From Salarias fasciatus (taxonomy: Eukaryota > Chordata > Actinopteri > Blenniiformes > Blenniidae): 64,000 bases of DNA. Where the stretch lies: the NCBI RefSeq assembly GCF_902148845.1, contig NC_043754.1, positions 18,523,931-18,587,930 on the forward strand, given 5' to 3'. The position numbers were made by a program, and so were the translations under genes. Under the pieces are notes generated by a model, which ran no database searches, was not told where the DNA came from, and saw only the letters and a list, made by a program, of their open reading frames with translations. Of this stretch, positions 1 through 11,040 are shown piece by piece (position 1 is the stretch's first letter; every line of letters begins with the position of its first letter).

Positions 1-112
1 AAAAGGCATGAAAGCTAATAGAATTTACTTACAAAAAACAGATTACACATATTACAATGTATGCTGAAAATGAGCTTCCCCTCTTTGGAAGACCAGCAGC
101 CGCCACTGGTTC

Positions 113-576
113 CCACCCTCATCTATGGTCATGAACTTCGGGTCATGACCGAAAGGACAAGATCCCGGATACAAGCGGCTGAAATGAGTTTCCTTCGTAG
201 GGTGGCTGGGCTCCCTTAGAGATAGGGTGAGGAGCTCAGTCGCCAGGGAGGAGCTCAGAGTAGAGCAGCTACTCCTCCACATCAAGAGGAGCCAGCTGAG
301 GTGGCTTGGGCATCTGTTTAGGATGCCTCCTGGATGCCTCCCTCGGGAGGTGTTCTGGACATGTCCCACAGGGAGGAGACCCCGGGGAAGACCTAGGACA
401 CGCTGGAGAGACTATGTCTCACGGGTGGCCTAGGAATGCCTTGGGATCCTCCCGGAAGAGCTGGAGGAAGTGTCTGGGGACAGGGAAGTCTGGGAACCCA
501 TGCTGAGACTGCTGCCCCCACGACCCGGTCCCAGATAAGCGGTAGCAAATGGATGGATGGATGGATGGATGGTTAC
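113..576 (+). mobile_element. 5'-truncated Rex3/RTE-like LINE, 3' end only
   Basis: This is the last ~460 bp of a non-LTR retrotransposon of the same family as the long minus-strand copy at 26427-29788. The decayed reading frame retains the C-terminal RTE-type region ([19 protein letters not shown], then [17 protein letters not shown]). The element ends in tandem ATGG repeats at about 550-572, matching the tail of the long copy. Relative to that copy the frame is broken around 205-225 and stops early at about 431. The GATG/ATGG tail and C-terminal motif suggest Rex3 or a close RTE relative; the family name is from memory, not a database match. Confidence 0.8.
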
Positions 577-1800
577 TTCTTCTATACACGAGAAGATGAT
601 TTTTGTCACAGTGCGAGGTGGAAGGACCCATGCACAGGCAGCACAGGTTGTGTAGAACTTCTTTATTGCCACAAACACAGGAACACCAGGAACAACCTGA
701 GCTGATGCAGGCATGGACACAAGAACAGAACACGTGGACAGACCCACAAGGACCCGACAACACATGCAAGGGGAGCAGGGCTTAAATAGGGGAGACACAG
801 GAGCAGCACATTACGGTTATAATGAGGCAGGTGACCAAGCAGGAGAACAAGATGAGAAGCAGACAGAAACACCAGGTAAGACAGGGCATGCACAAAACAA
901 AAAGGCCCCGAGCTCCCCCACATGGCCGCAGGGGCACAAGGTGTAACAGTACCACCCTCCCAATGTGCGCCTCCTGACACACAACGGAGCAACCATACCA
1001 GGCACCACCGCCCAACATCCCTGGTGGAGGAGGGGGGCGGATGGGACGGGCAAAACAAAACGGGCAGAAACAGAACTGCGCGCTAGCAGAAACGGTCGGA
1101 AACAGAACTGAGCTCTAGCAGAAGGGTCAGAGACAGACAGAATGGTCAGAGACAGGCAGGAGTCAAACCAACACCAAAGAGACAAATCTAAAACGGGATA
1201 CAAACAAACTCAGGTCTCTAACAGGATCACAGACTCAGAAGGTCCTTGAAAGGAACAGACAACTCCTCCCTCCCCAAAGGCCATCCAGGAGAGAAGGAGT
1301 GGGGAATCGGTTGCCAGGAAACCGCTTTCTGGCACCAGAGGACACAACTGGGGACCGGGACCCTCTCAGGGATGAGAGGCGTCGCGGCCGGTGGTGAATC
1401 GTGAGCCAGGTGACCCGCCGCCAGGGACTGGGACCCTCTCGGAGAAGATTAGAGAAGTCGCGGCCAGTGGCAAGGCGTGGGCTGGGCGAACTGCCGCCAG
1501 CGACTGGGACCCTCTCGGAGATGCTGAGAGGCGTTGGGGCCAAAGCCTGAAGATACGGGACAACCCAGGTACAACAGGTGGGTGGAGCACCGCCACTGAC
1601 ACGACCCGCACATAAGGTGGGCGCTGTATGGCTGTTTTGTTATTCCAGGTGGGCGGTGCTGGGAAGGCTGTGTACGGAAGTGTGAGACTGGCTAATAACT
1701 GAGATTAGGTCACTGGCAGGTTTTCAGCTGCATATCTCCATCGCCACTGTTTAAGTGGCGTCCTCACTGGATGCCGGTGCTGGATCGTAACGTGCTATAG
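577..1800. other. GC-rich repetitive stretch, unclassified
   Basis: I see no convincing gene here. The stretch is far more GC-rich than its surroundings. It contains an imperfect tandem repeat around 1354-1530 in which a GGGACCCTCTC core recurs about every 75 bp, and a shorter AGCAGAA/GGTCAGAGAC repetition around 1080-1155. The reading frames across it are low-complexity and lack recognisable domains. It is probably the body of a mobile element whose family I cannot name. Confidence 0.4.
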
Positions 1801-1935
1801 TGTGTAAGTAAGTAAGTAAGTACAATTTATTTATATAGCGCTTTTCACAGACATCGGTCACAAAGCGCTTCACAGTGTAAAAATCACAAAAGACATTTTG
1901 CAGTACATAAAAACAAGGGGGTAAGAAATCATATG

Positions 1936-2790
1936 GACAGTAGCTCAGATGGTAGAGCAGGTCGTCTTATAACTGGAAAGTTGGCAGTTCGATCCCCGCT
2001 CCCGCAGGCATAGAACTGTCATTGTGTCCTTGGGCAAGACACTTCACCCACCTTGCCTAAGGGTGCTTTCACACCTACTAGTCCGCTAGAGTGGTTCTGT
2101 TCTGACATAAATTATCCATAAATGTCGCAGCTGTCAACTAGTTCGGTTCGCATTCACACCACTTGTTTTTGTAGATGAACTATTCACTATGACCCTCCAG
2201 CCCCTTGGTGGCGCTGTTCACATAATAGTGTGTTTTGGGTGGCGGAAGTGAACCCTGATTGGCCAGCATGTGTGACGTGATGCTTTGCGCGGCTTGCTAC
2301 GGAAGCCTCTGCCGACCAAAAAGCCTTCTCCACAACAGAGCGGACAGGACTGAGGCTGGTCAACGTTCACACCAGCAGCGGACCGCGCCGAGACCGCCTC
2401 CTCGAGGAGGTCTCGGTGCGGTTCTTTGTCCCGGACCAAAACTAACTGTTCTGCTTTCACACCAGCGCGTACGAACCGCACCTGCAGGAGTTGGGGACTC
2501 TCGTCCACTTCAAGCGGACCAAATGCTGTAGGTGTGAAAGCACCCTAAGTATGAAAGTTGTGAGAGTGAATGGTTGGTGGTGGTCGGAGGGGCCGATGGC
2601 GCAGATTGGCGGCTTCGCTTCAGTCAGTCTGCCCCAGGGCAGCTGTGGCTACAGTAGTAGCTTACCTCCACCCAGTATGGTGTGAATGAATAATGCAGTG
2701 TAAAGCGTCTTTGAGTGTCCAGAAAAGCGCTGTATAAAACCAATGCATTATCATTATTATTGTTATTATTATTATTATTATTATTATTAC
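1936..2790 (+). mobile_element. tRNA-derived SINE, interrupted by a MITE
   Basis: The 5' part at 1941-1998 has an RNA polymerase III box A-like TAGCTCAGATGGTAGAGC and a box B-like GGCAGTTCGATCC, as in a tRNA-derived head. It is followed by GTGTCCTTGGGCAAGACAC, common in fish SINE bodies. The sequence resumes after the MITE at 2549 with a body and tail ending in GCGCTGTATAAAACC and an ATT/TTATT tract at about 2750-2790. It is not a functional tRNA: the head does not fold into a clean cloverleaf and is fused to a SINE body. Confidence 0.7.
2061..2545. mobile_element. PIF/Harbinger-like MITE nested in the SINE
   Basis: A 485 bp element is bounded by perfect 17 bp inverted repeats, GGGTGCTTTCACACCTA at 2061-2077 and its reverse complement at 2529-2545. 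It is flanked by TAA on both sides (2058-2060 and 2546-2548). A 3 bp TAA target duplication is typical of PIF/Harbinger elements. There is no transposase, so it is non-autonomous. It sits exactly inside the SINE, whose two halves resume on either side. Confidence 0.8.
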
Positions 2791-3290
2791 ATGTTACAGC
2801 CAAGACAACGCTGAGCTGACTGGGGGTCTAGAATGCCTTCTGAAACAAATATGTTTTAAGAGTTTCTTGAAGGCATCCACCGAGTCGAGGGAGCGCAGGT
2901 CGGGAGGAAGTTCATTCCAGAGGCGCGGGGCAGTGGATGTAAATGAGTGGTCACCCCTAGTTTTAAAACGAGTACGGGGGATTCTCAGAAGGTTCTGGTC
3001 AGGTAACCTCAGGCTTCGGGCTCAGCTGTAGGGTGTGATGAGGTTTCTGACATACATGGGAGCCTGGCCATGAAGAGCTCAGAAGGTCAGCACCAAGATT
3101 TTAAACTGGATACGGAATGCAACAGGGAGCCAGTGGAGTGATTTTAACATGGGTGAGACATGGAACCTCCTGTTGGTGCTGGTCAGCAGCCTCGCAACTG
3201 AGTTTTGAACATACTGGAGACGAGCCAGCTCTTTCTTGTTAAGACAAGTGAACAAGCTGTTGCAGTAGTCCCTGAGACACACCTGAAAGT

Positions 3291-4576
3291 TCTGTGAGAG
3301 ACTTTTTTGCGCATGTCACAGAACGCTGTATAATCCGCTTCACCCAGGGTCCTTGTAAACAAATATTCATCGTGCATGTATACAACTACGTTAAATACGA
3401 TTGTTTTCAATCAGATTGAAAAAACACCCAAGTAAACTGGGCCACAGGCTGATATTTACACCCTCTCCTGTCGTCCCACCTGAACCCCTGTGGTCAGGCG
3501 TACAACAGAGTGTCATTAACATGTCTTAGAGGCTGTACTCAGTCAAGAAGAGACACAAATTTAACATATGAAGTGACAAAGGAAAAGAACCCCCGCCCCA
3601 CCCCCCCGCCCCCCCCCACCCCCCGCCCACCCCCCCACCTTTCAGCTACAGTTGGTGTGAGGGCCCCAGAGGACCGTCTACTGAGGAAGTCTTACATCAC
3701 ATGCATCACACATACAAAGACGACTACACCAAACATTTCCATCACAGTATTCCCATGTACAAAACTGTCCCTGAAATATTTGAACTGAAGATGCAACACA
3801 TGAAGGAAACCAATCACTGAATCTAAGGATTTGTAACGTTTCCAACTGTTATATTGACCTTCGATTTTAATGTTTCCACTTACCTTGAGGTATGCAGCTG
3901 TTATAAAATTGAGGTGGACATTAAACCAGCGATCACATCTGGTAAATTACTAACACTAGTATACTTGAACTAGTTCTATTCATTTTTCACTCAGTCTCAG
4001 CTTGAGCACCCATTATTGTCTGAATATACCTTTCAATATGATTTATATATGATTTTTCAGACCCTCGTCTGTTTGGTTCACATTGGAGCCTGAGATGAAG
4101 AACCAAGTATCTGAAGATTGAAAAGGTCAAGATGACCACAGAGAAGGCTTTCAAGAATCAATAAAAACAGAAAAGGTACATTTGAGAGGAAACCCCACAT
4201 GAAGGAAAGAATGAATTAGGGTCATGGCTTGACAAGTTCCCTATTGGAAAATGACCAAAGGGGACACTGAGCATCACTTCCAGCAGAATGTAGCACACGT
4301 CGTAAAAATGGCTGAAAGTGTTGTTTACTGCAGATGAAGAGTAATCTGCTGCCCCTGTATTTACCCTCATAGAGGATACTGCACTGAGCTGTCAATCTCC
4401 AATTTCAGGCAACACAGTCATTTAAAATCGAACATCTTGTGTGTTTGGAAAACTTGAAAAATGTCATTCATGATGAACTCTAAATAAGCCATCACACGTA
4501 CCTTCCGTGGTGTGCCTGTAGCACCTCCTTTTTAGCAGCACTGGTGTAGGTTTGCACATGAGCACATTTTCCTTCT
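3291..4576. other. Intergenic, no gene seen; C-rich tract
   Basis: There is no supported gene. The only notable structure is a homopolymeric C/CCCCG tract at about 3590-3644. The rest is AT-rich unique-looking sequence upstream of NITR-A. Confidence 0.5.
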
Positions 4577-4588
4577 GACCAATCAAAG
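4577..4588 (+). promoter_or_regulatory. CCAAT-type box upstream of NITR-A
   Basis: GACCAATCAAAG lies about 71-82 bp before the NITR-A start codon. A nearly identical GGCCAATCAAAG lies at 15541-15552, about the same distance before NITR-D. ACCAATCAGACA occurs upstream of NITR-E (20413) and NITR-F (31518). Conservation of position between paralogues suggests a shared NF-Y-type promoter element. Shared ancestry of flanks could also explain it. Confidence 0.5.
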
Positions 4589-4658
4589 ACAAGCCTCACC
4601 TCTTCACAAAGCTGAGAGGACCAAGGAGTTTCTCATTCAGCGCAGCACGTCGAACACA

Positions 4659-6030
4659 ATGACATCTCCGAAGCTGGTCTTCCATCTGGCGTGTCTGGTT
4701 TTGGTGGAAATGGGTCAGTTTTGCTTTATATTTTATAGATTTGTACTTAAACGTTTTGTGGTTAGAGATAATATTTTGTTTATTTTCTTGAATGCAGTCC
4801 AACCAACTGACCTGATACAACCTTCAGCGCCGCCTCAAGGGACAACTTTCATATCAGCTGACGAGGGTGATGAGATTACTTTGCGTTGCGGTCATAAGGA
4901 CAAGGCTACAAGGTATTACTGGTACAAACAGAGTCACGGACAGAGACCAAGGCTCATCTCTTCATTCTACAAGTTTGAACAAAATGGCACCTTTCACAAT
5001 GAATTCCAGCAAGAGCCACGCTTCACGCTGGAAACGGAAAGCCAGAAAAATAACTTGAAGATCACAAACTTGCAGCTTCACGACTCAGCTGTTTACCTTT
5101 GTGCAAGCAACTATGCATATTTTTTTGAATTTGACCGGAGCACCACCGTCAACGTAAAGGGTTCTGGTTTGAATGTCCAAGCTTTGGTCCATCAGTCAGG
5201 ATCTGGGACCGTCCAGCCACAAGGCTCTGTGACTCTCAACTGTACAATACATACAGGCAGCTGTGATGGAGAACACACCGTTTACTGGTTCAAAAGCTCA
5301 CAGGCTTCTCAGCCTGGACTTATTTACACTGGTGGAGGCAGGACCAAACACTGTGAAAGGAGTGAAAACACTCAAACTCAGATGTGTGTCTACAACTTTC
5401 CATTGCATAACTTGACTCAGTCTCATGCAGGGACATACTACTGTGCTGTTGTCTCATGTGGACACATTGTGTTTGGAAACGGCACCAGGCTGGATTTTAA
5501 GGGTAAGTCAGCTTCTGGCAGAGTTTCACAGGAAGAAAAGCTGAACAGCTTTGCGTGATCTCTTTATCTCTCTATTTGGATTGACAGAAAAGACAGATCG
5601 CACTGTCTTGATCGGCTTCTTAAGCGGATGTTTGACTCTGACCACCATCTTCAGTGTTTTTTCAACCGTCTTTATGTACAAGATGAACAAAAGGAGCAAA
5701 AGCCAAAGTCAAGGTGAGCAATGCAGATTTATATATGATTACAATTTAGGAAATCCAAGTCCTACATTAAACTCATATTTTTCCGTTTTCTCTAAAGAGT
5801 GCCAAGACAGATTTTCAACCAACTCAGTGGTAGGTTGGATTTTATTTATGTCACATTCAGAATGAGTTCACCTTCTGTTGATTGGTTCTTGTGATGTATT
5901 TTGTCACCAGCGTTCCCAAGATGAGGGAAATCTCCACTATGCTGCTTTACGGATAAACAAGACTAAAAGATCAACGAGGCATTTGAATGACCCAAAGGAT
6001 GAGTGTGTGTACTCCGGTGTAAAGCAGTAG
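4659..6030 (+). CDS. NITR-A: novel immune-type receptor, fused V-I exon, ITIM tail
   Basis: Five exons give a 345-residue type I membrane receptor: 4659-4713 (signal peptide), 4798-5502, 5588-5713, 5798-5829 and 5911-6030, with phase kept at each junction. The second exon encodes both Ig domains. The V domain has Cys in TLRCG, YYWYKQ and YLCAS but lacks an FGxG J motif. The I domain has six cysteines (LNCTIH, GSCDG, KHCER, QMCVY, TYYCAV, VSCGH), a NITR hallmark, and ends FGNGTRLDF. A transmembrane helix (TVLIGFLSGCLTLTT...) has no charged residue. The tail carries a canonical ITIM, LHYAAL, and a C-terminal ITIM-like CVYSGV. NITRs with ITIMs are predicted to recruit SHP phosphatases and inhibit cytotoxic cells. 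A possible AATAAA lies at 6632. The leader and the V-I exon are separated by an in-frame intron of 84 bp, so a naive ORF reads through it. Confidence 0.9.
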
Positions 6031-8447
6031 AGTTGCACATTGTGTTTGTATTTGTCAGATACTAAACTTTCATGAGCTGTATCCAGTTTGTGACAGCAAA
6101 ATTTCAAAAGATCTGCTTTTATCTTGAAACCATTAGCTAAAGTGAGTATTTTCACCAGCCTCTCGTTTTGTTTTCATCAGTGTCGTGTTTTTGTTTTGTT
6201 TTTTAATAGTGAGGGCTCTTTTTCTGACTTATGCAGAATTATAAAAGATTCAAATGCAACGCTTTCACTTTAGAGGTGATGTTTTAGGTAACCCTTTCAA
6301 TAATTGTATATTTTGTGTCACTGATACCTGTGATTACTTATCAGAATCCTATAATTAGTCATTTTCATTCTCAAATATTGTTTTAGGAGGCAAGAAACTC
6401 ATAAAGACTGAAAAGTCTGAGTCTAACTCTAACCCTACCTAAAATGTACCTGAAATGTCTCACTCATTAGATAACAAGTCAAGCTGTGCAAAGACATCAA
6501 CAAATGTGGACATGCTGAAGCAACATTCATTATTATTGATCATTCTACAAACAACTTACAAGGTTCATCAAACCCTCTGTTTGTATGGATCCCCTCTTTT
6601 TAAAGAATTTCTTGTACTCTGACCAATTCCAATAAAATACTTCATTATCAATGGTTGAGTGAAATTGCTTTCATTGACTTGTGCTTGGTAAAGGCTGGTA
6701 ACATTTTTGCATAAAAAATGTATCATTTTTGATCCATGTCCCAAAGTTTGTAAAACACATTTTCTATCATTTTCTATTTTGTATCTGCAATGGCCAGCAA
6801 GCATCCATCAAAACCTAAGATTCAAGGAAAGAAATGACGTGATCCAGCAAAAGAGGAGTCAAGGTTCACAGATTAATGACTGTGCTCGGTGCTTGAAATG
6901 TGCCAGTGTGCACCAGTATGTGATACTGGGACTTTCAAAAAAAACAAAAACCAAAAAACAAAAACCAAACTGTGTTTTGATGCACAGCATTTTCCCAACA
7001 TCAAGGCCCTCTTCATAGTGCGTATGATGCACTTCTGTACACATTCAAATGGATGCAGTGAATCCCAACGAGCCTTCAGCAGCATGACCAACACACTCTG
7101 CCAAAATGAGCTCCCTTTCAAACTGGCTTTTTGTGAAATGCAACGGGCCACCGTTAGATCAGTTCAATCTGCACAGCTATGTCAGGTCATGGCTGGCAAA
7201 GGGAAGATCTGCTGATGAAATGAACCCAAGACCTGCAGGAGCCTTTTTTAGGTAAGCCGATATCTTAATTGTAACATACTTCATCGTCTTATTTTCTAGA
7301 CACGAACTACTGTTGTGAGAGTAAGGATTAATATTTAATACTTTTAGCATACTGTATGTGCATGTGTATGTGTACCTGTTAATGTATTTCGATTATTCAA
7401 ATACTAAAAGTGGCACTTATAAGTTCCTAATGGAATGACATTTCCTCCCATTCATAGCTAATGTTTCTCTGCTTCCTTTAGCTTTCTCTTTCAGCCTCTG
7501 CCATCTCCTGTGTCTATCCCTGCTGTGTGAGGAGTCAGCTTGTTTTTGTTGCCCTGCAGTAGACTCCAGAAGTTCAGGCCTGATAACTTTTTGCATTTCA
7601 CACGTTTCTGTAAATAGTTCATGTGACCAGATGGACAATTTAATATTCAACAAATTTAGGGCTGTTTATTTTATATCTTCATTTTTAATGTTATTTTTCA
7701 TTCTTTGTTCTTTTATTTGTTGTGATTCGTGTAAAATAAAACTACCTAGATCAATACATTGATCTTCATATAGAAATCACTCATGTTTTCATCCCATATT
7801 TGTGTGACAGACTGACAGCATGTAATCAAGGGGACTTTTTTTCCACTTAAAACACATTGGGTACTGAAAGATGAAGAGCTAGCTCAAACTTCTGCACAGG
7901 TTCTGACTTGTTCTGACTGAAAGATGTGATAATGTGCAGAGTTTTGCAATTTGTTAAATATGGAGCTGCAGAGAAAATGCTGTACAGCAAAGGACGTGGT
8001 GATATTTTCCACCAGGTGCAACATTCCGGACCTGGGAAGCACTGCAATAATAACCTTTAGATTTAAACTTTAAAGGGTCTTATGTTTGACATAGGTGCAT
8101 TAATTTCTGTGCATTTTCTTTTTCACAGAAAGTGGGTGTGACAAAACACGAAGGTCAACAGGCAAGCAAGTTTCCTGAACATGACAGTCTGTCTGTGTGG
8201 CCAATCAGACAACATTTGCACTTTTAAAGTGCACAAAGAAGTGGCGTTCCTCCCATTCAGAAAAAAAGTATTTGAACATAACGCAAACGCTACGTTTCTT
8301 CTTCTGTTTGATGTAGGTTTTTTGGGTCACTGGGTGAGTTTCTCTTATTGTGTCTGCAGTCTTAAGCTTTCAAAATCGAATGTCATGATGCACATATGGT
8401 TTTTCTTACCAGTTTGAGGGAAATGTCATCAATGTTTAAAAACTCTA
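6031..8447. other. Intergenic, no gene seen
   Basis: This is AT-rich sequence between NITR-A and the NITR-B relic. Small open frames (for example at 6889-7215 and 8181-8417) show no domain and no splice-consistent partners. A CCAAT-like GGCCAATCAGAC at 8199 resembles the NITR upstream box and may be what is left of the NITR-B promoter; its leader and V exons are not recognisable. Confidence 0.45.
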
Positions 8448-8448
8448 G

Positions 8449-9290
8449 TTTGAATAGCCAAGCTTCATTGCAGCAGCTGGAATCTGACACCATTCAGCCA
8501 GGAGGCTCTGTGACTAAGCTGTGTGGTGCACACTGGGAGCTGTGAAGGAAAATATCATGTTAACTTATTCAAAAGCTGAGGAGATGCTCATTCAGCCCTG
8601 ATTTACACACACGGAGACAAATATCACCACTGTGAGGAGAAGCCAAACACACAGGCCAGCCCCTGTGTCTACAGACTGCCCATGCTGGGCCTGAGTCAGA
8701 CTCATGTCGGGGCCTACTATTGCACCATCGCCTCAAATGGCCACATAGTGTTTGGAAACGGGACGAAGCTGGACCTCAGACAGGAGTACCCCTCTTCAAA
8801 AGGTCAGTATCTTCTCCTTACAAGTATTTCTTTGCCATTTCTACACTCTCTTTTATGTTATATCTGTCTGCAGATGAGGTGGATTCTTCTGTTTTCATAT
8901 GCACCTTGAGTGGAGCTGTCACATTTTCCACCTGGCTTCCTTTGTGTTGGTCATCAATAAGCTCAACAGCTCCCCCAAAAGTAGTCATTGGTGTATCGTA
9001 CACATTTCTGAATGTGATGAGTTGTGACCCACATTTATTTCTGTTCTACAGGAGTTTGTGTCAGATTTTCAGATCCCTCCACATTGGTTAAAAAGACGAA
9101 CAGTACATTTATGTTTATATTCTAGATTTCACATTTTCTCTTTTTAATTGCCAGGATGGTCAAAATAAAGACAGTCTGTGTCACTCTGCTGCGAGAAAGA
9201 AGAAGATGAGAAGATCAAGTGGACAGACACCTGGAGTGAATGTGTGTATAAAGAGGAGACAGAAACGATCCTTCTGTCTGCATACATGTT
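8449..9290 (+). pseudogene. NITR-B relic: decayed I domain, TM and tail
   Basis: Sequence from 8449 matches the I-domain half of NITR-A (GTTTGAATAGCCAAGCTT versus GTTTGAATGTCCAAGCTT). The recognisable end is GAYYCTIASNGHIVFGNGTKLDL at 8710-8775, shown here as a motif region. The start of the I domain carries stops and frame changes (for example around 8515-8580), and no V exon or leader is found upstream. A TM-like stretch begins at 8874, and a tail remnant at about 9155-9260 still reads WSECVY, the C-terminal ITIM-like motif of this family. The final VSCG-type cysteine of the I domain is changed to SNG. It is best read as a dead NITR of the A/D type. Confidence 0.7.
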
Positions 9291-9622
9291 GATTTGCCTC
9301 ATGCAAAATTTGTTCATACAACTGATGATATTCTCTAGATAGATTTTAAATAAATAGTGACATTACATTGTGGCTTGTCTTTTTTTCTTTGAAAATCTCA
9401 TAAAAGCTCTGTCAAATGCATTATAAAGTGCACTAAATTCTGTGTAACCTTTTTAGAATACATACTTCTGTTTCCATTGCTTATATTTATTGAGGTGGCA
9501 CAGCTATCTTTAGATCATATTAAAAAAAATGCCTGTTAGGAGGTAAAAACTAAATAAAAATGAGTAAAAAAAAAAAATCCTATTTCCACTTTCCAGCTGT
9601 AGTTCTTAAAAACAGACTAGTA
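9291..9622. other. Intergenic; possible polyadenylation signal
   Basis: No gene is seen. AAATAAATAG at about 9346 is a possible poly(A) signal of the NITR-B relic. Confidence 0.35.
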
Positions 9623-10275
9623 CTGTATTGGCCCGTATATAGAACGACTCTGATAATAAGGCGACCCCAACTTTTCAAATATCATTTTGTGAAAATAAAA
9701 ATGTTGAAGACAATAATGTTACTCATAAAACAACTTTTTAATGTAGGAAAACTCACAACAGAGATAACATTTCATGTGATTTAAGATCAAGAAATATTAC
9801 TGCAGTATTAAATAAAAAAGTATATTCACTTTCTCAAAATCTGAGGCTACCACTCAGTGAATAAGCAAAAAATAAGTAGCCTTAAAGGTTCAATAACTGC
9901 ATTAATGATCTACATAACTTTAAAACCATCAAATTCAAGTTCCATTCATCTTGAAGGATATTAATGATTCGGTCTAATATATTTTGGCCACTTGACAGTT
10001 GTTTGTTGACTCTGCTGGGTTGATCACCATCAGTTTAAAGTTGGCATCAAAACTTCGCCTCTGTTTGTTCACTTGTCGAACATTCGAGCTCCTTCGTTCC
10101 TTCATTTTTCATCAGATCACTGAGACGCTCCATTCACTTCCTGATCACCTGTACTTTGACTAGCTCTAGCGGCGCGGATGTGTAATGACAATCTAGTCTT
10201 CGATTATAGTATGACCCCATTTTGGAGAAAACAATTTCTGGAAAAAACCATCGTCCTATATTCGGGCCAATACGG
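9623..10275. mobile_element. TA-flanked MITE (Tc1/mariner-pogo superfamily-like)
   Basis: Terminal inverted repeats of about 25 bp bound a 653 bp element. The left end reads CTGTATTGGCCCGTATATAG, and the reverse complement of the right end reads CCGTATTGGCCCGAATATAG. TA flanks both ends (9621-9622 and 10276-10277), fitting the TA target duplication of Tc1/mariner/pogo elements. No transposase frame remains, so it is a non-autonomous copy. The two TIRs differ at several positions, so it is not very recent. Confidence 0.75.
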
Positions 10276-10277
10276 TA

Positions 10278-11040
10278 ATCATTGTACCGAAATTTCTACT
10301 ATACTTTCCCCACATGTGCAGTGATGTCACATTGACGTAACTTGTTGAAAGATGGAGAAGTGGAGCCATTCCAACAGAGAGAGACAGGAAAAAAAAACAA
10401 AACAAAAAAACCATGAAAAATCAGAACAGAGTCAGAAATGTAAAAACGTGGCCTTAATCTTCATCGATATTAATACAAGTATGTCAACTTCTTTAATTTA
10501 ATTGTTGAGCGACAGTGTAAAAAGGATTAAACTGCATGAACAAACTGTTTTTATTCAAGGTGCAGTACTGTAACCACATTAAAACGATAAAAATACTCAC
10601 TTTTTCGGAATTATTTTCTGCTGTTTTTTTTTTTTAAATAAAGGAAATGGCTCCAAATTCTCACCCTCACTGTGTGAAGTTGAACATGGTTGCTAATTTA
10701 ACCTTCTGGAATTTAAAATACGGGGTTAATACTTGTTTTTAGTGATGTACGTCTCCCTTTTAAAAAAGATCTGTGTTGGAAAAAAAAAAAATCACTGGAG
10801 GTCAATGTTATGTAATTATGTAAACAGTTCTACTATTGACATGAAGCGCTGCAGGAAATTACAAGGCATAAAACCTGAAGTGAAGCTTCAGCCGCTGCAG
10901 CGAGTCGTATTCTGCAAGGCAACTTTATTGAGCCAATCAGACCTGACAGAATGCATGAAAAAGTAGGACGAGGTGTCTGGTGAATACAAACAAAACCTGC
11001 TGCCACTGCTTCCGTGCAGCACAGAAGAAGGAGAAACAGA
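10278..11040. other. Intergenic, upstream of NITR-C
   Basis: No gene is seen. It contains several A-runs and short AT-rich tracts. The segment just upstream of 11041 should hold the NITR-C promoter and includes AGCCAATCAGACC at 10931, similar to the CCAAT boxes before the other NITR genes. Confidence 0.4.

Larger units (their letters stand above)
1826..3290 (-). mobile_element. L2-like LINE remnant, split by a later SINE
   Basis: The minus-strand translation at 3079-3282 shows the C-terminal signature of L2/CR1-type reverse transcriptases: DYCNSLFTCLNKKELARLQ, VQNSVARLLT and SLHWLPVAFRIQFKIL. The 1826-1930 segment (TTTATTTATATAGCGCTTTT and following) looks like the other part of the same repeat, separated by the SINE at 1936-2790. 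The protein is a fragment lacking the endonuclease and catalytic RT core, so this is a dead copy. The link between the two segments is inference from typical fish repeat order. Confidence 0.6.

Noticed and set aside
1936-2000. A tRNA gene, because of box A- and box B-like sequence.
   Set aside because: It is fused to a SINE body and the stem pairing is poor; it is a tRNA-derived SINE head.
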